The notes: a model not told the origin generated them from the letters alone. A DNA stretch of 38,269 nt from Dechloromonas sp. (GCA_016790815.1 JAEUOG010000061.1:1-38269); one strand, 5' to 3'; positions 24,112 through 33,922 are shown, numbered from the stretch's first letter. Numbers and translations are program-made.

Positions 24112-24552
24112 TTATTTCGCAGGCTCTGGCGGCGGCATGACGCGCGGCTTGCCTTTGTCCACGACGACGAATGTAAGCATGCGAACGGGCACTTCGCCGG
24201 AGTTGCGGAACTGATGGACCGTGCCACGTGGGTTGCTGAATGCCTCTCCGGGGCCGACTCGCCGCGTTTCCTTGCCATCCGCGACCAGATCGACAGTGCC
24301 TTCGATCACTGTGCCCAAACAATCACCGGGATGCACATGGGCCGGCGAGTAGCCGCCCGGTGCAATCGACACCGCAATGGCGTGCATTTCCTTGCTATCG
24401 TCGCCGCTGACCGGTGCCGACTGGATCGGCTTAGATTGGAAACCGGGTGTTTGTGGCATGCCCGGCGCCTGCGCGCCGACGCCCAGCGAAGTCGCGACCA
24501 GAAAACTCGCCAGCAGGCAGCGGGGGGTGTTTGTCGTCCGAGTGCGATTCAT
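24112..24552 (-). CDS. Exported cupin-domain protein
   Basis: A 146-residue secreted or periplasmic protein: Arg-rich signal peptide (MNRTRTTNTPRCLLASFLVATSLGVGA), then a single cupin barrel. Cupin motif 1 is AHVHPGDCLGTVIEGTVDLVADG and motif 2 is RGTVHQFRNSGEVPVRM. Two His plus Asp or Cys in motif 1 and the His in motif 2 are candidate metal ligands. The substrate is unknown. It is divergent from ybgC with about 155 bases between, and convergent with ruvB. Confidence 0.85.
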   Translation of the reverse strand: MNRTRTTNTPRCLLASFLVATSLGVGAQAPGMPQTPGFQSKPIQSAPVSGDDSKEMHAIAVSIAPGGYSPAHVHPGDCLGTVIEGTVDLVADGKETRRVGPGEAFSNPRGTVHQFRNSGEVPVRMLTFVVVDKGKPRVMPPPEPAK

Positions 24553-24708
24553 GGTTTTTCTCCCTTTTGTTTGTGTCGTCTTCCTGCTTTCAATTTAGCC
24601 CATGCCATCCAATCGACAAGTGCGGTGCTTGCCGGGTCAAAGACAAAATAAGTGAAGTGGAAACAGATTGTTACAGAACATTGTTGCAGCGCAAGGTAAA
24701 ATTCCCGG

Positions 24709-25127
24709 ATGAAATACGAGCCGAAACCAAACGCCTTTACCATTCCCGTCCGCGTCTATTACGAAGACACCGATGCGGGCGGCGTCGTTTATTACGCCAA
24801 TTACCTCAAATTCTTCGAACGCTGCCGCACCGAGTGGATGCGCTTTGCCGGCCACGACCAGTCGGCGCTGGCGTCCGAGGCCGGCATTGGCTTCGTGGCG
24901 CGCAAGGCGAGCTGCGAGTACCTCAAGCCGGCGCGCCTCGACGACGAGCTGATCGTCGGCCTCGAAGTCGAAAAGCTGACCCGTGTCCGCGTCATCTTCC
25001 GCCAGCACGTCCGCCGCGGCGACGTCGAGCTGGTCACCGGCACCGTCGAGATCGCCTGCGTCAACATGGCGACCATGACGCCGGCCGCCATCCCCGATTT
25101 CCTGCATCAAAAACTGGAAGCGCTTAA

Positions 25128-25131
<4 letters not shown>
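24709..25131 (+). CDS. ybgC: Acyl-CoA thioesterase YbgC, Tol-Pal linked
   Basis: A 140-residue hotdog-fold thioesterase with the YbgC signature [30 protein letters not shown] (catalytic Asp region at residues 20-22). Members hydrolyse acyl-CoA or acyl-ACP and are usually encoded first in the tol-pal operon, as here. Its stop overlaps the tolQ start (ATGA). A TAAAAT hexamer at 24697-24702 lies just upstream of the ATG, but I could not assign a convincing -35. Confidence 0.94.
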
Positions 25132-25805
<674 letters not shown>

Positions 25806-25914
25806 ACATGGCCACGCTTGCGATGACTTCGTTGGCTCTCTCGCCGTGCTGGGTGCACTGTCTCGCTCGCCGCCTCGTCCTCGCGGTGCGTGATCCGTTC
25901 TCAGGGAGGCTTAA
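25806..25914. other. Unusual 109-base spacer between tolQ and tolR
   Basis: These two genes are normally nearly contiguous. The spacer is GC-rich, with a near direct repeat of CTCTCGCCG/CTCGCTCGCC. A short ORF opens at 25808 and runs into tolR out of frame, but has no recognisable product. It looks like an inserted intergenic repeat. tolR keeps its own good ribosome site (AGGGAGG) at the right end. Confidence 0.4.
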
Positions 25915-26316
25915 ATGCGCCAGCGCCGCCTGAAAAACGAAATCAACGTTGTGCCGTACATCGACGTGATGCTCGTCCTGCTCGTTATTTTCATGGTGGC
26001 AACGCCGATGATGACGACCGGCTCGGTCGATCTGCCGGCCTCCGGCACGGCGCCGCAGAAGCCGGACAAGTACGTCAAGGTGCAGATCAAGGATGACGGC
26101 AGCCTGTCGCTGTTCAGCATCAAGGGCGACGAGACGAAGCTCAAGGGCATCAAGGAGCTCAAGATTGAACTGGCCAAGGCTGCTGACCAGAACACCCCGA
26201 TCCTCATCGCCGGGGCCAAGGACACGCAGTACAAGAACGTCATCGAAGTGCTCGATGAAGCCAAGCGCGCCGGTTTCCAGCGAGTTGGCCTGGAAACTGC
26301 CAGCGCCAGCAAATAA
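25915..26316 (+). CDS. tolR: Tol-Pal motor subunit TolR
   Basis: A 133-residue ExbD/TolR-family protein. The single membrane helix begins INVVPYIDVMLVLLVIFMVATPM, with Asp17 as the conserved proton-relay residue. The periplasmic domain ends YKNVIEVLDEAKRAGFQRVGLET. The ATG follows CAGGGAGG. It is directly followed by tolA and preceded by the odd spacer after tolQ. Confidence 0.96.
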   Translation: MRQRRLKNEINVVPYIDVMLVLLVIFMVATPMMTTGSVDLPASGTAPQKPDKYVKVQIKDDGSLSLFSIKGDETKLKGIKELKIELAKAADQNTPILIAGAKDTQYKNVIEVLDEAKRAGFQRVGLETASASK

Positions 26317-26322
26317 GTGGAC

Positions 26323-27078
26323 ATGATCCTCGACAAACCCGAAGAGCCCGGCAAGAACTACGCGCTGGCGTTCACCATCCTGGTGCACGTTGCCTTGGTC
26401 GCCTTCCTGTTTTTCGGGGTGCAATGGAAGCGCAGCAAGCCGGAGGTCATGGAAGTCGAGCTGTGGTCGCCAACGCCGATGCCGGCCCAGTACGTGCCAC
26501 CGCCACCTCCCCCGCCGCCAAAGCCGGAAGTGAAGCCGGAGCCGCTGCCCAGGGTCGAACCGAAGCCTGAGCCCGTGCTCAAAAAGCCGGACATCGTGGT
26601 CAAGGAAGAGAAAAAGAAGCCGGAACCCAAAAAGCCTGAGCCCAAGCCCGAGCCGAAGCCCGAGGTCAAACCACCGCCCAAGTTCGATTTCAGCAAGGAG
26701 CTGTCGCGCGAAACGGCTGAGCTCAAGCCGCGCCCGAATACGCAGCAGATGGCCAATGCAGCGGCGGCCGAGGCCGAGCAGCGGGCGTCGTCGAACAAGC
26801 GCGGCGTGGCCGATTACGCGAACAAGATTCGTGTCCGGATTCGCAGCAACATTACCTTGCCTCCCTCGATTCAAGGCAATCCGGAAGCGATCTTCGAGGT
26901 CAATCAATTGCCGACGCGTGAAGTCCTGTCGGTCAAACTCAAACGCTCCAGTGGCAACCCGGCGCTGGACGAGGCCATTGAAAGAGCGATCCGGAAATCG
27001 TCACCCTTGCCGGCGCCGGATGATCCTTCGCTTTTTCAACGTGACCTGACCATCAAATACAAGCCGTTAGAAGAGTAA
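26323..27078 (+). CDS. tolA: TolA envelope-spanning protein
   Basis: TolA links the TolQR motor to Pal/TolB. The product (251 residues from the ATG at 26323; a GTG directly after the tolR stop at 26317 would add two) has an N-terminal membrane anchor (YALAFTILVHVALVAFLFFGV). A Pro/Lys/Glu-rich middle with many KPEPKPE-like repeats replaces the long Ala/Lys helix of E. coli TolA. The C-terminal TonB-like domain shows ADYANKIRVRIRSNI and LKRSSGNPALDEAIERAIRKSSPLP. It is shorter than the E. coli protein, which has a much longer central helix, but short forms are usual in betaproteobacteria. Confidence 0.94.
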   Translation: MILDKPEEPGKNYALAFTILVHVALVAFLFFGVQWKRSKPEVMEVELWSPTPMPAQYVPPPPPPPPKPEVKPEPLPRVEPKPEPVLKKPDIVVKEEKKKPEPKKPEPKPEPKPEVKPPPKFDFSKELSRETAELKPRPNTQQMANAAAAEAEQRASSNKRGVADYANKIRVRIRSNITLPPSIQGNPEAIFEVNQLPTREVLSVKLKRSSGNPALDEAIERAIRKSSPLPAPDDPSLFQRDLTIKYKPLEE

Positions 27079-27093
27079 AATCGCGCGATCTTT

Positions 27094-28380
27094 ATGAAAA
27101 TGACTGCAATGTCCCTATTTTTCCGTCTCATTTTTCTGCCATTTTTCCTGTTGACCGCAGGATTCGCCCACGCCCAGCTGTCGATCGAGATTACCGGAGC
27201 CGGCGCCAACCGGATTCCCGTGACCATCGTCGATTTCCCCGGTGATCCGGCTGCCTCGCGCGTCATCACCTCGACCGTGCGTGCCGATCTGGAGCGTAGT
27301 GGCCTGTTCAAGCTGGTCGACCACAGCGGTCTGGCGCTTGACGAAAACGCACCGATCAACCACGCCGACTGGAAGGGCCGCGGTGCCGATGCGCTGGCAG
27401 CCGGCAGCATCGCGCGCAGCGCCGATGGCCGCATGGAAGCCCGCTTCCGCCTTTACGACACGCAAAAGGGTGTATCGCTGGGCGGGGCCGCCTACGTGAC
27501 CAATGCGACCCAATTGCGGGCTGCCGGCCATCGCATCGCCGATTTCATCTACGAAAAGCTGACGGGCGAAAAGGGTGTCTTCTCGACGCGCATTGCCTAC
27601 GTCGTCAAGGCGCGTGGCCAGTTCCTGCTGCAGATCGCCGATTCCGACGGCCAGAATGCCGCCACGGCGCTGACCTCAACCGAGCCGATCATTTCGCCGG
27701 TCTGGTCCCCGGATGGCGGTCGCCTGGCTTACGTTTCCTTCGAGAAAAAGAAGCCAGTCATCTACGTGCATTCGCTGGCTTCGGGTCAGCGCCACATCGT
27801 CGCCAACTTCAAGGGTTCCAATTCGGCACCGGGCTGGTCGCCGGACGGCCGCAAGCTTGCCGTGGTGCTGTCGAAGGACGGTTTCTCGCAGCTCTATTCG
27901 GTCAATGCTGACGGCAGCGGTCTGCAGCGCATCACCTCGTCCTCCGGTATCGACACCGAGCCGCGCTATTCGGCGGATGGCGGCACGATCTACTTCACCT
28001 CCGACCGCGGCGGTAGCCCGCAGGTTTACCAGATTGGTGCCAACGGCGGCGACGCCCGCCGAGTCACCTACGAGGGTAGCTACAACGTGTCGCCGCGCCC
28101 GTCGCCGGATGGCAAGAGCCTCGCCTTCATCAGCCGCCGCGAAGGCCGCTTCCAGCTTGCCGTCATGGATCTGGCCAGCCGCCAGGTGCAGGTGGTGAGC
28201 GATTCGAACAAGGACGAATCCCCCAGTTTCGCCCCCAACAGCCGCATGATCCTGATCGCCACAGAAGTGGGCGGTCGCGGCGTACTATCGGCTGTCTCCA
28301 GCGATGGCAGGATCAAACAACGCCTCTCGGTCGCCGCAGGTGATGTGCGCGAACCGGCTTGGGGTCCTTACTTCCAATAA
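27094..28380 (+). CDS. tolB: TolB periplasmic beta-propeller protein
   Basis: A 428-residue periplasmic partner of Pal and TolA. It has a signal peptide (residues 1-27, ending FAHA), an N-terminal alpha/beta domain (VTIVDFPGDPAASRVITSTVRADLERSGLF), and a six-bladed propeller made of PD40 repeats, each with a W-S-P-D-G-type core (SPVWSPDGGRLAYVSFE, APGWSPDGRKLAVVLS, NVSPRPSPDGKSLAFIS). The signal-peptide codons (27125-27160) match the 36-bp element at 28 of 36 positions. It starts 15 bases after tolA. Confidence 0.96.
   Translation: MKMTAMSLFFRLIFLPFFLLTAGFAHAQLSIEITGAGANRIPVTIVDFPGDPAASRVITSTVRADLERSGLFKLVDHSGLALDENAPINHADWKGRGADALAAGSIARSADGRMEARFRLYDTQKGVSLGGAAYVTNATQLRAAGHRIADFIYEKLTGEKGVFSTRIAYVVKARGQFLLQIADSDGQNAATALTSTEPIISPVWSPDGGRLAYVSFEKKKPVIYVHSLASGQRHIVANFKGSNSAPGWSPDGRKLAVVLSKDGFSQLYSVNADGSGLQRITSSSGIDTEPRYSADGGTIYFTSDRGGSPQVYQIGANGGDARRVTYEGSYNVSPRPSPDGKSLAFISRREGRFQLAVMDLASRQVQVVSDSNKDESPSFAPNSRMILIATEVGGRGVLSAVSSDGRIKQRLSVAAGDVREPAWGPYFQ
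27125..27160 (+). repeat. 36-bp element-like segment in the tolB signal peptide
   Basis: Ungapped 28 of 36 match to the consensus: CATTTTT near the start, TTTTTCC in the middle and an exact GTTGACCGCAG end. It is coding and gives LIFLPFFLLTA, the hydrophobic core of the signal peptide. This is the same frame as the match inside the exporter gene (FIFGENLTLTA). Confidence 0.4.
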
Positions 28381-28405
28381 TCCACACGTCCATCCGGAGA
28401 ACTTC

Positions 28406-28954
28406 GTGAAAAAATTGCTTATCCCCGCCCTGCTCGCCGCCCTACTCGTCGGCTGTTCCACCACCCCGCTGCCCGAAGACAGCAACGGTGCGCCGGTTGA
28501 ATCGCGCAGCGGCTCGTCTTCCACCGGCGTTGCCCCGGTCACAGCCGGCGGCCTTGATTCCAGCGGCCTGCCGCGCGAACTGACCGATCCGAAGAGCAAG
28601 CTGTCGCAGCGCAGCATCTACTTCGACCTCGACAGTTACGAAGTGAAGGGCGACTACAAGGATCTGGTCGCCGCACACGCCAAATACCTGGTTGCCAACA
28701 AGGGCTTCAAGGTTCTGCTCCAGGGCAATACCGACGAGCGCGGCAGCCGTGAATACAACCTCGCACTCGGCCAGAAGCGTGCTGAAGCCGTCAAGCGTTC
28801 GCTGACCCTGCTCGGCGTTTCCGAAGGCCAGATCGAATCCGTCAGCCTGGGCGAAGAAAAGCCGAAGAACCCGGGCCATGACGAAGCGGCATGGTCTGAA
28901 AACCGTCGTGCCGACATCCTGTACAAGGCTGCCGACGGTCGCGGCGAGTTCTGA
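28406..28954 (+). CDS. pal: Peptidoglycan-associated lipoprotein Pal
   Basis: An outer-membrane lipoprotein anchoring the envelope to peptidoglycan. I start at the GTG at 28406, preceded by GGAGA, because it gives a proper lipoprotein signal with lipobox LLVGC (Cys17). The 182-residue product ends in an OmpA-like domain with SIYFDLDSYEVKGDYKDL and LQGNTDERGSREYNLALGQKRAEAV. An upstream in-frame start inside tolB would place 34 residues before the signal and is unlikely. ybgF starts two bases after the stop. Confidence 0.96.
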   Translation: MKKLLIPALLAALLVGCSTTPLPEDSNGAPVESRSGSSSTGVAPVTAGGLDSSGLPRELTDPKSKLSQRSIYFDLDSYEVKGDYKDLVAAHAKYLVANKGFKVLLQGNTDERGSREYNLALGQKRAEAVKRSLTLLGVSEGQIESVSLGEEKPKNPGHDEAAWSENRRADILYKAADGRGEF

Positions 28955-28956
28955 GC

Positions 28957-29697
28957 ATGCGCCCGGTTCGAATCGCCCTTCTGATTGCCGCGCTGGGTGC
29001 TGCTCAGGCCCACGCCGGCGTTTTTGACGACGACGAAGCACGTCGCCAGGTGACTGATCTGCGGGTCAGGAGCGAGGCGCGGTTCGACCAGCAGGCAAAG
29101 GGGCAGTTGGATCTGGCCAACCAGATCCAACGTCAGGCCGATGAGATTTCCCGCCTGCGCGGCCAGATTGAAACGCTCAATTACGAGCTGGAGACGGCCA
29201 AGAAGCGTCAGCAGGACTTCTACCTCGACCTTGATACCCGCCTGCGCAAGTTTGAAACGGCGGACAGTGCAAGTGCCACGGTCAACCCGGAAAACGGGGC
29301 AAATTCCAAACCGGCCAACGACCCGGCCAAGGAAGGTCAGGAGTACGAAGCTGCCCTGAATCAGTTCAAGGCCGGGAAGTACAAGGAAGCGGCCGCCGGT
29401 TTCGGCGCCTTCGTGCAGAAATATCCGGCCAGCTCTCTGGCCCCCAATGCCCAATACTGGCTTGGCAACGCCTGGTACGCCCAGCGCGACTGCAAGCGCG
29501 CCATCGAGGCGCAGAGCGTGGTGACCACCAAGTACGCCGACAGCGCCAAGGCGCCGGACGCCTGGCTGGCCATCGCCACCTGCCAGCAGGAGTTGGGTAA
29601 CCCGACGGGCACCAAGCGCTCGCTGGAAACGGTGATCGCCAAGTACCCGACTGCTCCGGCTGCTGAAACGGCCCGTGAGCGCCTGAAGAAAAAGTAA
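28957..29697 (+). CDS. ybgF: Tol-Pal accessory protein YbgF/CpoB
   Basis: A periplasmic protein that coordinates Tol-Pal with peptidoglycan synthesis in E. coli (CpoB). The 246 residues comprise a signal peptide ending AQAHA, an N-terminal coiled coil (about 30-90, LDLANQIQRQADEISRLRGQIETL), a Ser/Asn-rich linker, and three TPR-like repeats in the C-terminal half (YEAALNQFKAGKYKEAAAGFGAFVQKYP, APNAQYWLGNAWYAQRD, KAPDAWLAIATCQQELG). queE begins at the base after the stop codon. Confidence 0.94.
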   Translation: MRPVRIALLIAALGAAQAHAGVFDDDEARRQVTDLRVRSEARFDQQAKGQLDLANQIQRQADEISRLRGQIETLNYELETAKKRQQDFYLDLDTRLRKFETADSASATVNPENGANSKPANDPAKEGQEYEAALNQFKAGKYKEAAAGFGAFVQKYPASSLAPNAQYWLGNAWYAQRDCKRAIEAQSVVTTKYADSAKAPDAWLAIATCQQELGNPTGTKRSLETVIAKYPTAPAAETARERLKKK

Positions 29698-30336
29698 TTG
29701 GCACTCCGCCTTACCGAGATTTTTTACTCCCTGCAGGGCGAGGCGTCGCGCGTCGGCCTGCCGACTGTTTTCGTCCGCCTGACAGGCTGCCCGCTGCGTT
29801 GCACCTGGTGTGACACGACCTACAGCTTTACGGGCGGCGAGCCGGCGACGATCGCGTCGGTGCTGGCCGAAGTCGGCAAGTACCCGGCCCGTCAGGTCTG
29901 CGTCACCGGCGGTGAGCCGCTGTCGCAGAAGGAGTGCCTGCCGCTGCTCACGGCACTCTGTGACGCCGGCTACGACGTGTCGCTGGAAACGTCGGGAGCG
30001 ATTGATGTCTCGGAAGTCGACCCACGTGTCTCTCGCATCATGGACCTCAAGGCGCCGGATTCGGGCGAGTCGGCAAAGAACCTCTGGGCCAACCTTGACG
30101 CCCTAACCCAGCGCGACGAACTCAAGATCATCATCGCATCGCGCGGTGATTATGAATGGGCGCGCAACATCTTGCGCGAGCGGCAACTTGATCGCATTTG
30201 TCCGGTGCTGTTTTCGCCTGCCGGTGGACTCATCGAACCGCAATCCCTGGCTGGGTGGATACTCGAGGATGGCCTCCCTGTCAGGTTCCAGCTCCAACTT
30301 CACAAGCTGCTTTGGGGTAACATGAAGGGAAAATAA
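29698..30336 (+). CDS. queE: 7-carboxy-7-deazaguanine synthase QueE
   Basis: A radical-SAM enzyme that makes 7-carboxy-7-deazaguanine from carboxytetrahydropterin in queuosine synthesis. The 212-residue protein has the CxxxCxxC cluster motif (Cys31, Cys35, Cys38 in GCPLRCTWCDT), ITEIFYSLQGE-like N-terminus (LRLTEIFYSLQGEA) and GGEPLSQKE. The start appears to be TTG, immediately after the ybgF stop (TAATTG), giving the normal N-terminus; no ATG fits. It is translationally coupled to the tol-pal operon. queC lies further on. Confidence 0.94.
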   Translation: MALRLTEIFYSLQGEASRVGLPTVFVRLTGCPLRCTWCDTTYSFTGGEPATIASVLAEVGKYPARQVCVTGGEPLSQKECLPLLTALCDAGYDVSLETSGAIDVSEVDPRVSRIMDLKAPDSGESAKNLWANLDALTQRDELKIIIASRGDYEWARNILRERQLDRICPVLFSPAGGLIEPQSLAGWILEDGLPVRFQLQLHKLLWGNMKGK

Positions 30337-30350
30337 AGGAGGAGACGGTC

Positions 30351-30725
30351 ATGGAGCGCAATCGCCGCAAGTTTTCCCGCATTTCCTTTCAGACCGAAGC
30401 CAGCCTTTTTCTCCCCGATGGCGAATACGGCGTCGAGGTCCTTGATCTCTCGCTGAAGGGCGCCCTGATCCACCCGAATGCCGACATGTTCGTCACGGTC
30501 GGTACCAATTGCACCTTGAAAATTCGGCTGGATGATGTCGGCACCGTAATTCGCATGGATGCCACCGTGGTTCACCACATGGCCAACTACTACGGCCTGG
30601 CTTGCCGAGATATCGACATAGACAGTGTTACGCACCTGCGACGACTGGTCGAACTCAATCTCGGTGACGAAGCGCTGGCGGAGCGAGAGCTCTCCCTCCT
30701 CTCGGCAGCACGGAGTGCCGGATAG
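30351..30725 (+). CDS. PilZ-domain protein, putative c-di-GMP receptor
   Basis: A 124-residue single PilZ domain with the ligand-binding motifs RRKFSR (RxxxR) near the N-terminus and DLSLKGA (the D/NxSxxG-type motif) about 25 residues later. Such proteins bind cyclic di-GMP and act on motility or polysaccharide systems; the target is not apparent. It has a strong AAGGAGGAG ribosome site and starts 14 bases after queE, so it is probably co-transcribed with the tol-que operon. Confidence 0.9.
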   Translation: MERNRRKFSRISFQTEASLFLPDGEYGVEVLDLSLKGALIHPNADMFVTVGTNCTLKIRLDDVGTVIRMDATVVHHMANYYGLACRDIDIDSVTHLRRLVELNLGDEALAERELSLLSAARSAG

Positions 30726-30898
30726 CCGACCTGATTCGATGGTTGGCGTCGCCTTCTATTGGCGCACTCCGGCACAACGCCTCGACACGTCGTGGCGCCT
30801 GTCAGGGCCTGCTGTTCTGAAAATTATGGCGCAAGAACAAGCAGATACCGCTGCGGTCGACGCCGAAAACCAGCCAATTTCGGGTATATTCGCGCTCC

Positions 30899-31576
30899 AT
30901 GATGAAGCCAGCCATCGTTCTCCTTTCCGGTGGACTCGATTCCGCCACTTGCCTCGCCATCGCCCGCAGCCAGGGTTTTGACTGTTATTGCCTGTCGTTC
31001 AATTACGGCCAGCGCCATTGTGCCGAACTGCAGGCTGCCGAAAGGGTCGTCAAGGCTCATGGTGCCGTTGAGCATCGGGTGCTCAACCTGGGATTGGCCC
31101 AGTTTGGCGGCTCCGCGCTGACCGATACCAAGATTGCCGTGCCCACCGATGGCGTGCATCCGGGCATCCCCGTTACCTACGTGCCAGCACGCAATACCAT
31201 CATGCTGTCGCTGGCTCTGGCCTGGGCTGAAGTACTGGGCAGCGATGACATATTCGTCGGAATCAACGCGGTCGACTACTCGGGTTACCCGGATTGCCGG
31301 CCGGAATACCTCGCCGCCTTCGAGAGGATGGCCAACCTGGCGACAAAGTCCGGCGTCGAAGGCCACAAGCTGCGCATTCATGCGCCGCTCATCAGCCTTT
31401 CCAAGGCCGACATCATTCGCACCGGCGCGAAGCTGGGTGTCGATTACGGCCTGACCGTTTCCTGCTACCAGGCTGATGAACTTGGCCGCGCCTGTGGTGT
31501 CTGCGATTCATGTCGCCTGCGCGCCGAGGGCTTTGCTGCCGCCGGCGTTGCCGACCCCACTCTGTATTGCGCATGA
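30899..31576 (+). CDS. queC: 7-cyano-7-deazaguanine synthase QueC
   Basis: An ATP-dependent enzyme converting 7-carboxy-7-deazaguanine to preQ0. The 225-residue protein has the PP-loop SGGLDS (residues 10-15), SFNYGQRH, and the zinc site Cys189, Cys199, Cys202, Cys205 in [24 protein letters not shown] hexamer lies nine bases before the ATG (30885-30890), possibly an almost leaderless promoter, although read-through from the PilZ gene is also possible. Its stop overlaps the next gene (ATGA). QueD and FolE are not in the window. Confidence 0.95.
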   Translation: MMKPAIVLLSGGLDSATCLAIARSQGFDCYCLSFNYGQRHCAELQAAERVVKAHGAVEHRVLNLGLAQFGGSALTDTKIAVPTDGVHPGIPVTYVPARNTIMLSLALAWAEVLGSDDIFVGINAVDYSGYPDCRPEYLAAFERMANLATKSGVEGHKLRIHAPLISLSKADIIRTGAKLGVDYGLTVSCYQADELGRACGVCDSCRLRAEGFAAAGVADPTLYCA

Positions 31577-32682
31577 TCATGGAAAATATCGCCTCCCCCA
31601 GCACCGTCCTCTGGCTTGGCTTCGCTGCTGCCTTCGTATTTGGCGCCATCGGCCAGAAAACCCATTTCTGCACCATGGGTGCCGTTTCGGACATCGTCAA
31701 CATGGATGACTGGAGCCGCATGCGCATGTGGCTGCTGGCCATCGGCGTCGCCATCCTCGGCGCCGGCCTGCTCCATGCGAGCGGCCAGATCGACCTCGGC
31801 AAGACCATATACCGCACACCGACCTTCACCTGGCTGTCCTACCTGCTTGGCGGCGGCTGTTTCGGCATCGGCATGGTGCTGGCCTCCGGTTGCGGTGGCA
31901 AGACGCTGATTCGCATCGGCAGCGGCAACCTCAAGTCGTTGGTCGTCTTCATCGTACTGGGCATCGTTGCTTACATGACCATGCGCGGCGTATTTGGCGT
32001 GTTCCGCGTCAACGTGCTGGAAAAAGCGGCTATAGTCTTTCCGGGCGGGCAGGATGTGCCAGCGCTACTGACTGCTGCCGGTCTGGAGGCAAAGATTGCC
32101 TTCTGGCTGGCCGTGCTCGGCATCGGCGGCGGCTTGATGGCCTTTTGCCTGCTCAAGCGCGATTTCTGGACGCTCGACAACCTGCTGGGCGGCCTTGGTA
32201 TCGGGCTGACCGTGGTGGCGGCCTGGTACGTGAGCGGCCACATCGGCTATGTCGCCGAACACCCCGAAACACTGGAAGAGGCTTTCATCGCTACCAATAG
32301 CGGACGCATGGAGTCGCTGACCTTCGTCGCACCACAGGCCTACACGCTGGAACTGCTGATGCTGTGGTCCGATACCAGCCGGACGATGACATTCGCCATT
32401 GCCACCGCCCTTGGCGTTATTGCCGGCTCCTTTGCCTGGAGCATCGCGACGCGCAGCTTCCGCTGGGAAGGTTTCGCCAGTGTCGAGGATACCGCCAGTC
32501 ACCTGATCGGCGCCGCGCTCATGGGTTTCGGCGGCGTGACTGCAATGGGCTGTACTGTCGGTCAGGGGATTACGGGGTTTTCGACTCTGGCCCTTGGCTC
32601 CATCGTGACCTTCGCTGCCATCGTCGCCGCCTCCGTGGCTACCTTGAAGTTCCAGTACTGGCGATTGATGCGCGAGGCCTGA
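31573..32682 (+). CDS. YeeE/YedE-family sulfur-compound transporter
   Basis: A membrane protein of about 369 residues with roughly ten hydrophobic segments. It shows YeeE/YedE signatures: [24 protein letters not shown] in the first half and [21 protein letters not shown] in the second. The cysteines in these motifs are the residues used for thiosulfate relay in TsuA-type members. The start at 31573 overlaps the queC stop; another ATG at 31579 is possible. It may import thiosulfate or a related sulfur or selenium compound; the substrate is inferred from family. Confidence 0.88.
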   Translation: MIMENIASPSTVLWLGFAAAFVFGAIGQKTHFCTMGAVSDIVNMDDWSRMRMWLLAIGVAILGAGLLHASGQIDLGKTIYRTPTFTWLSYLLGGGCFGIGMVLASGCGGKTLIRIGSGNLKSLVVFIVLGIVAYMTMRGVFGVFRVNVLEKAAIVFPGGQDVPALLTAAGLEAKIAFWLAVLGIGGGLMAFCLLKRDFWTLDNLLGGLGIGLTVVAAWYVSGHIGYVAEHPETLEEAFIATNSGRMESLTFVAPQAYTLELLMLWSDTSRTMTFAIATALGVIAGSFAWSIATRSFRWEGFASVEDTASHLIGAALMGFGGVTAMGCTVGQGITGFSTLALGSIVTFAAIVAASVATLKFQYWRLMREA

Positions 32683-32777
32683 GACGGTATATCTTTGAAT
32701 CAGCAACTTATGGACTGACAGCTAACTGTTTGTCATGGATAATTGGCGTGTTTTTCATTCGGAGTTGCGGGGCCACG

Positions 32778-33902
32778 ATGCGTCAATATCTTCTGGGTTG
32801 TTTGTTCGCCATGTTTGCGGCGGGTGTTTTCGCCGAAGCTGGTGTAACCGACAGGACGATAGTCATCGGCCAGAACATTTCGCTCGACCAAGGCAAGAAT
32901 GCCTACGGGGTCGCCGCCTTGCAAGGCATCAAGCTTTACTTCGACAAGGCTAATGCGGAAGGCGGCATAAATGGCCGCAAGCTGGTGCTGCAAACCCTGG
33001 ATGACGAAAACAAGGCGGCCAATGCGGCGGCCAATGCCCGCAAGCTGATCGCCGATGGCGCATTCATTCTCTTCGGTTCAATCGAGGGTGGGCCATCGAC
33101 GGCAGTAGCCGAGGTGGCGAACGAGGCCAAGGTCCCCTTCTTTGGGCCGATGGCTGGCTCTCCCAACTTGCGTCGTCCCTACCAACCCTATGTATTTCCG
33201 GTACGCGCCGAGCACCGCGATGAATTCCGCGCCCTGATGAACTGGGGCAAAACGACTGGAATGAAAACGGTAGGATTTGTTCGGGCAGATTCTCCGGTCG
33301 GTGCGACTCACCTTGAAAACGTACGCCTGGTCGCCAGCGAACTGGGCATGAAGGTCGTTCTCGACCTGCCGTTCAAGGGGGATGTATCCGACGCCCAGAT
33401 CGCTGCCTGGGCCAAATCGATTGGCGACAGCAGGCCAGATATGGTGCTTAACCATGGTTCCGGCGCTGTTTACCAACGCCTTGTCGGGCAGGCGCGCTCA
33501 GATAACGTGATGACCACTTTCATGGGCGTCAATTCGGGATCAACCCAGATCGCCGCCAAGCTGGGGCCGCTCGCCCACGGCATGGTCTTCGCGCAGGTCG
33601 TGCCGAATCCGCGTGACCAGCGTCAACCCATCGTCCGCGAATTCCTCGATTCGGCGCGAAAGGCCAGGTCGAGCGGAGACTTCAGCTATGGAGAACTGGA
33701 AGGTTATCTGACGGCAAAAGCCCTGGTGCTCGCCCTGCGCGCCAGTGGCAAAGCGCTTACGCGGGAAGGTTTTGTCCGAACACTGGAAACGTCGCGCTTT
33801 GACCTCGGTGGGTACCCGGTGCGCTGGAAGAGCGGCGATCACGAAGGGTCCCGCTTCGTGGATCTCAGCATTGTTGGCAAGAGCGGTCGGTTCATCGACT
33901 GA
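32778..33902 (+). CDS. Periplasmic substrate-binding protein, branched-chain amino-acid type
   Basis: A 374-residue Peripla_BP_6-family protein: signal peptide (MRQYLLGCLFAMFAAGVFA), then a two-lobed binding fold with IVIGQNISLDQGKNAYG, FDKANAEGGINGRKLVLQTLDDEN, AFILFGSIEGGPSTAVAEV and VPFFGPMAGSP. Such proteins deliver ligands to LIV-type ABC transporters or act as sensors. No permease or ATPase gene is near, so it is an orphan; the ligand is unknown. The start ATG at 32778 has only a weak ribosome site. Confidence 0.88.
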   Translation: MRQYLLGCLFAMFAAGVFAEAGVTDRTIVIGQNISLDQGKNAYGVAALQGIKLYFDKANAEGGINGRKLVLQTLDDENKAANAAANARKLIADGAFILFGSIEGGPSTAVAEVANEAKVPFFGPMAGSPNLRRPYQPYVFPVRAEHRDEFRALMNWGKTTGMKTVGFVRADSPVGATHLENVRLVASELGMKVVLDLPFKGDVSDAQIAAWAKSIGDSRPDMVLNHGSGAVYQRLVGQARSDNVMTTFMGVNSGSTQIAAKLGPLAHGMVFAQVVPNPRDQRQPIVREFLDSARKARSSGDFSYGELEGYLTAKALVLALRASGKALTREGFVRTLETSRFDLGGYPVRWKSGDHEGSRFVDLSIVGKSGRFID

Positions 33903-33922
33903 GTTCTGCGAGAACCGCTGTT

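Noticed and set aside
29275-29312. A possible seventh match to the 36-bp element, minus strand inside ybgF
   Set aside because: Only the TTTTCC and GTTGACCGTGG parts fit, and one extra base is needed between them. Too weak to count without a profile search.
30726-30898. A preQ1 riboswitch upstream of queC
   Set aside because: I looked for the small hairpin plus A-rich tail of preQ1-I and found no convincing pairing or ribosome-site sequestering. The -10-like TATATT lies too close to the ATG to leave room for a leader.
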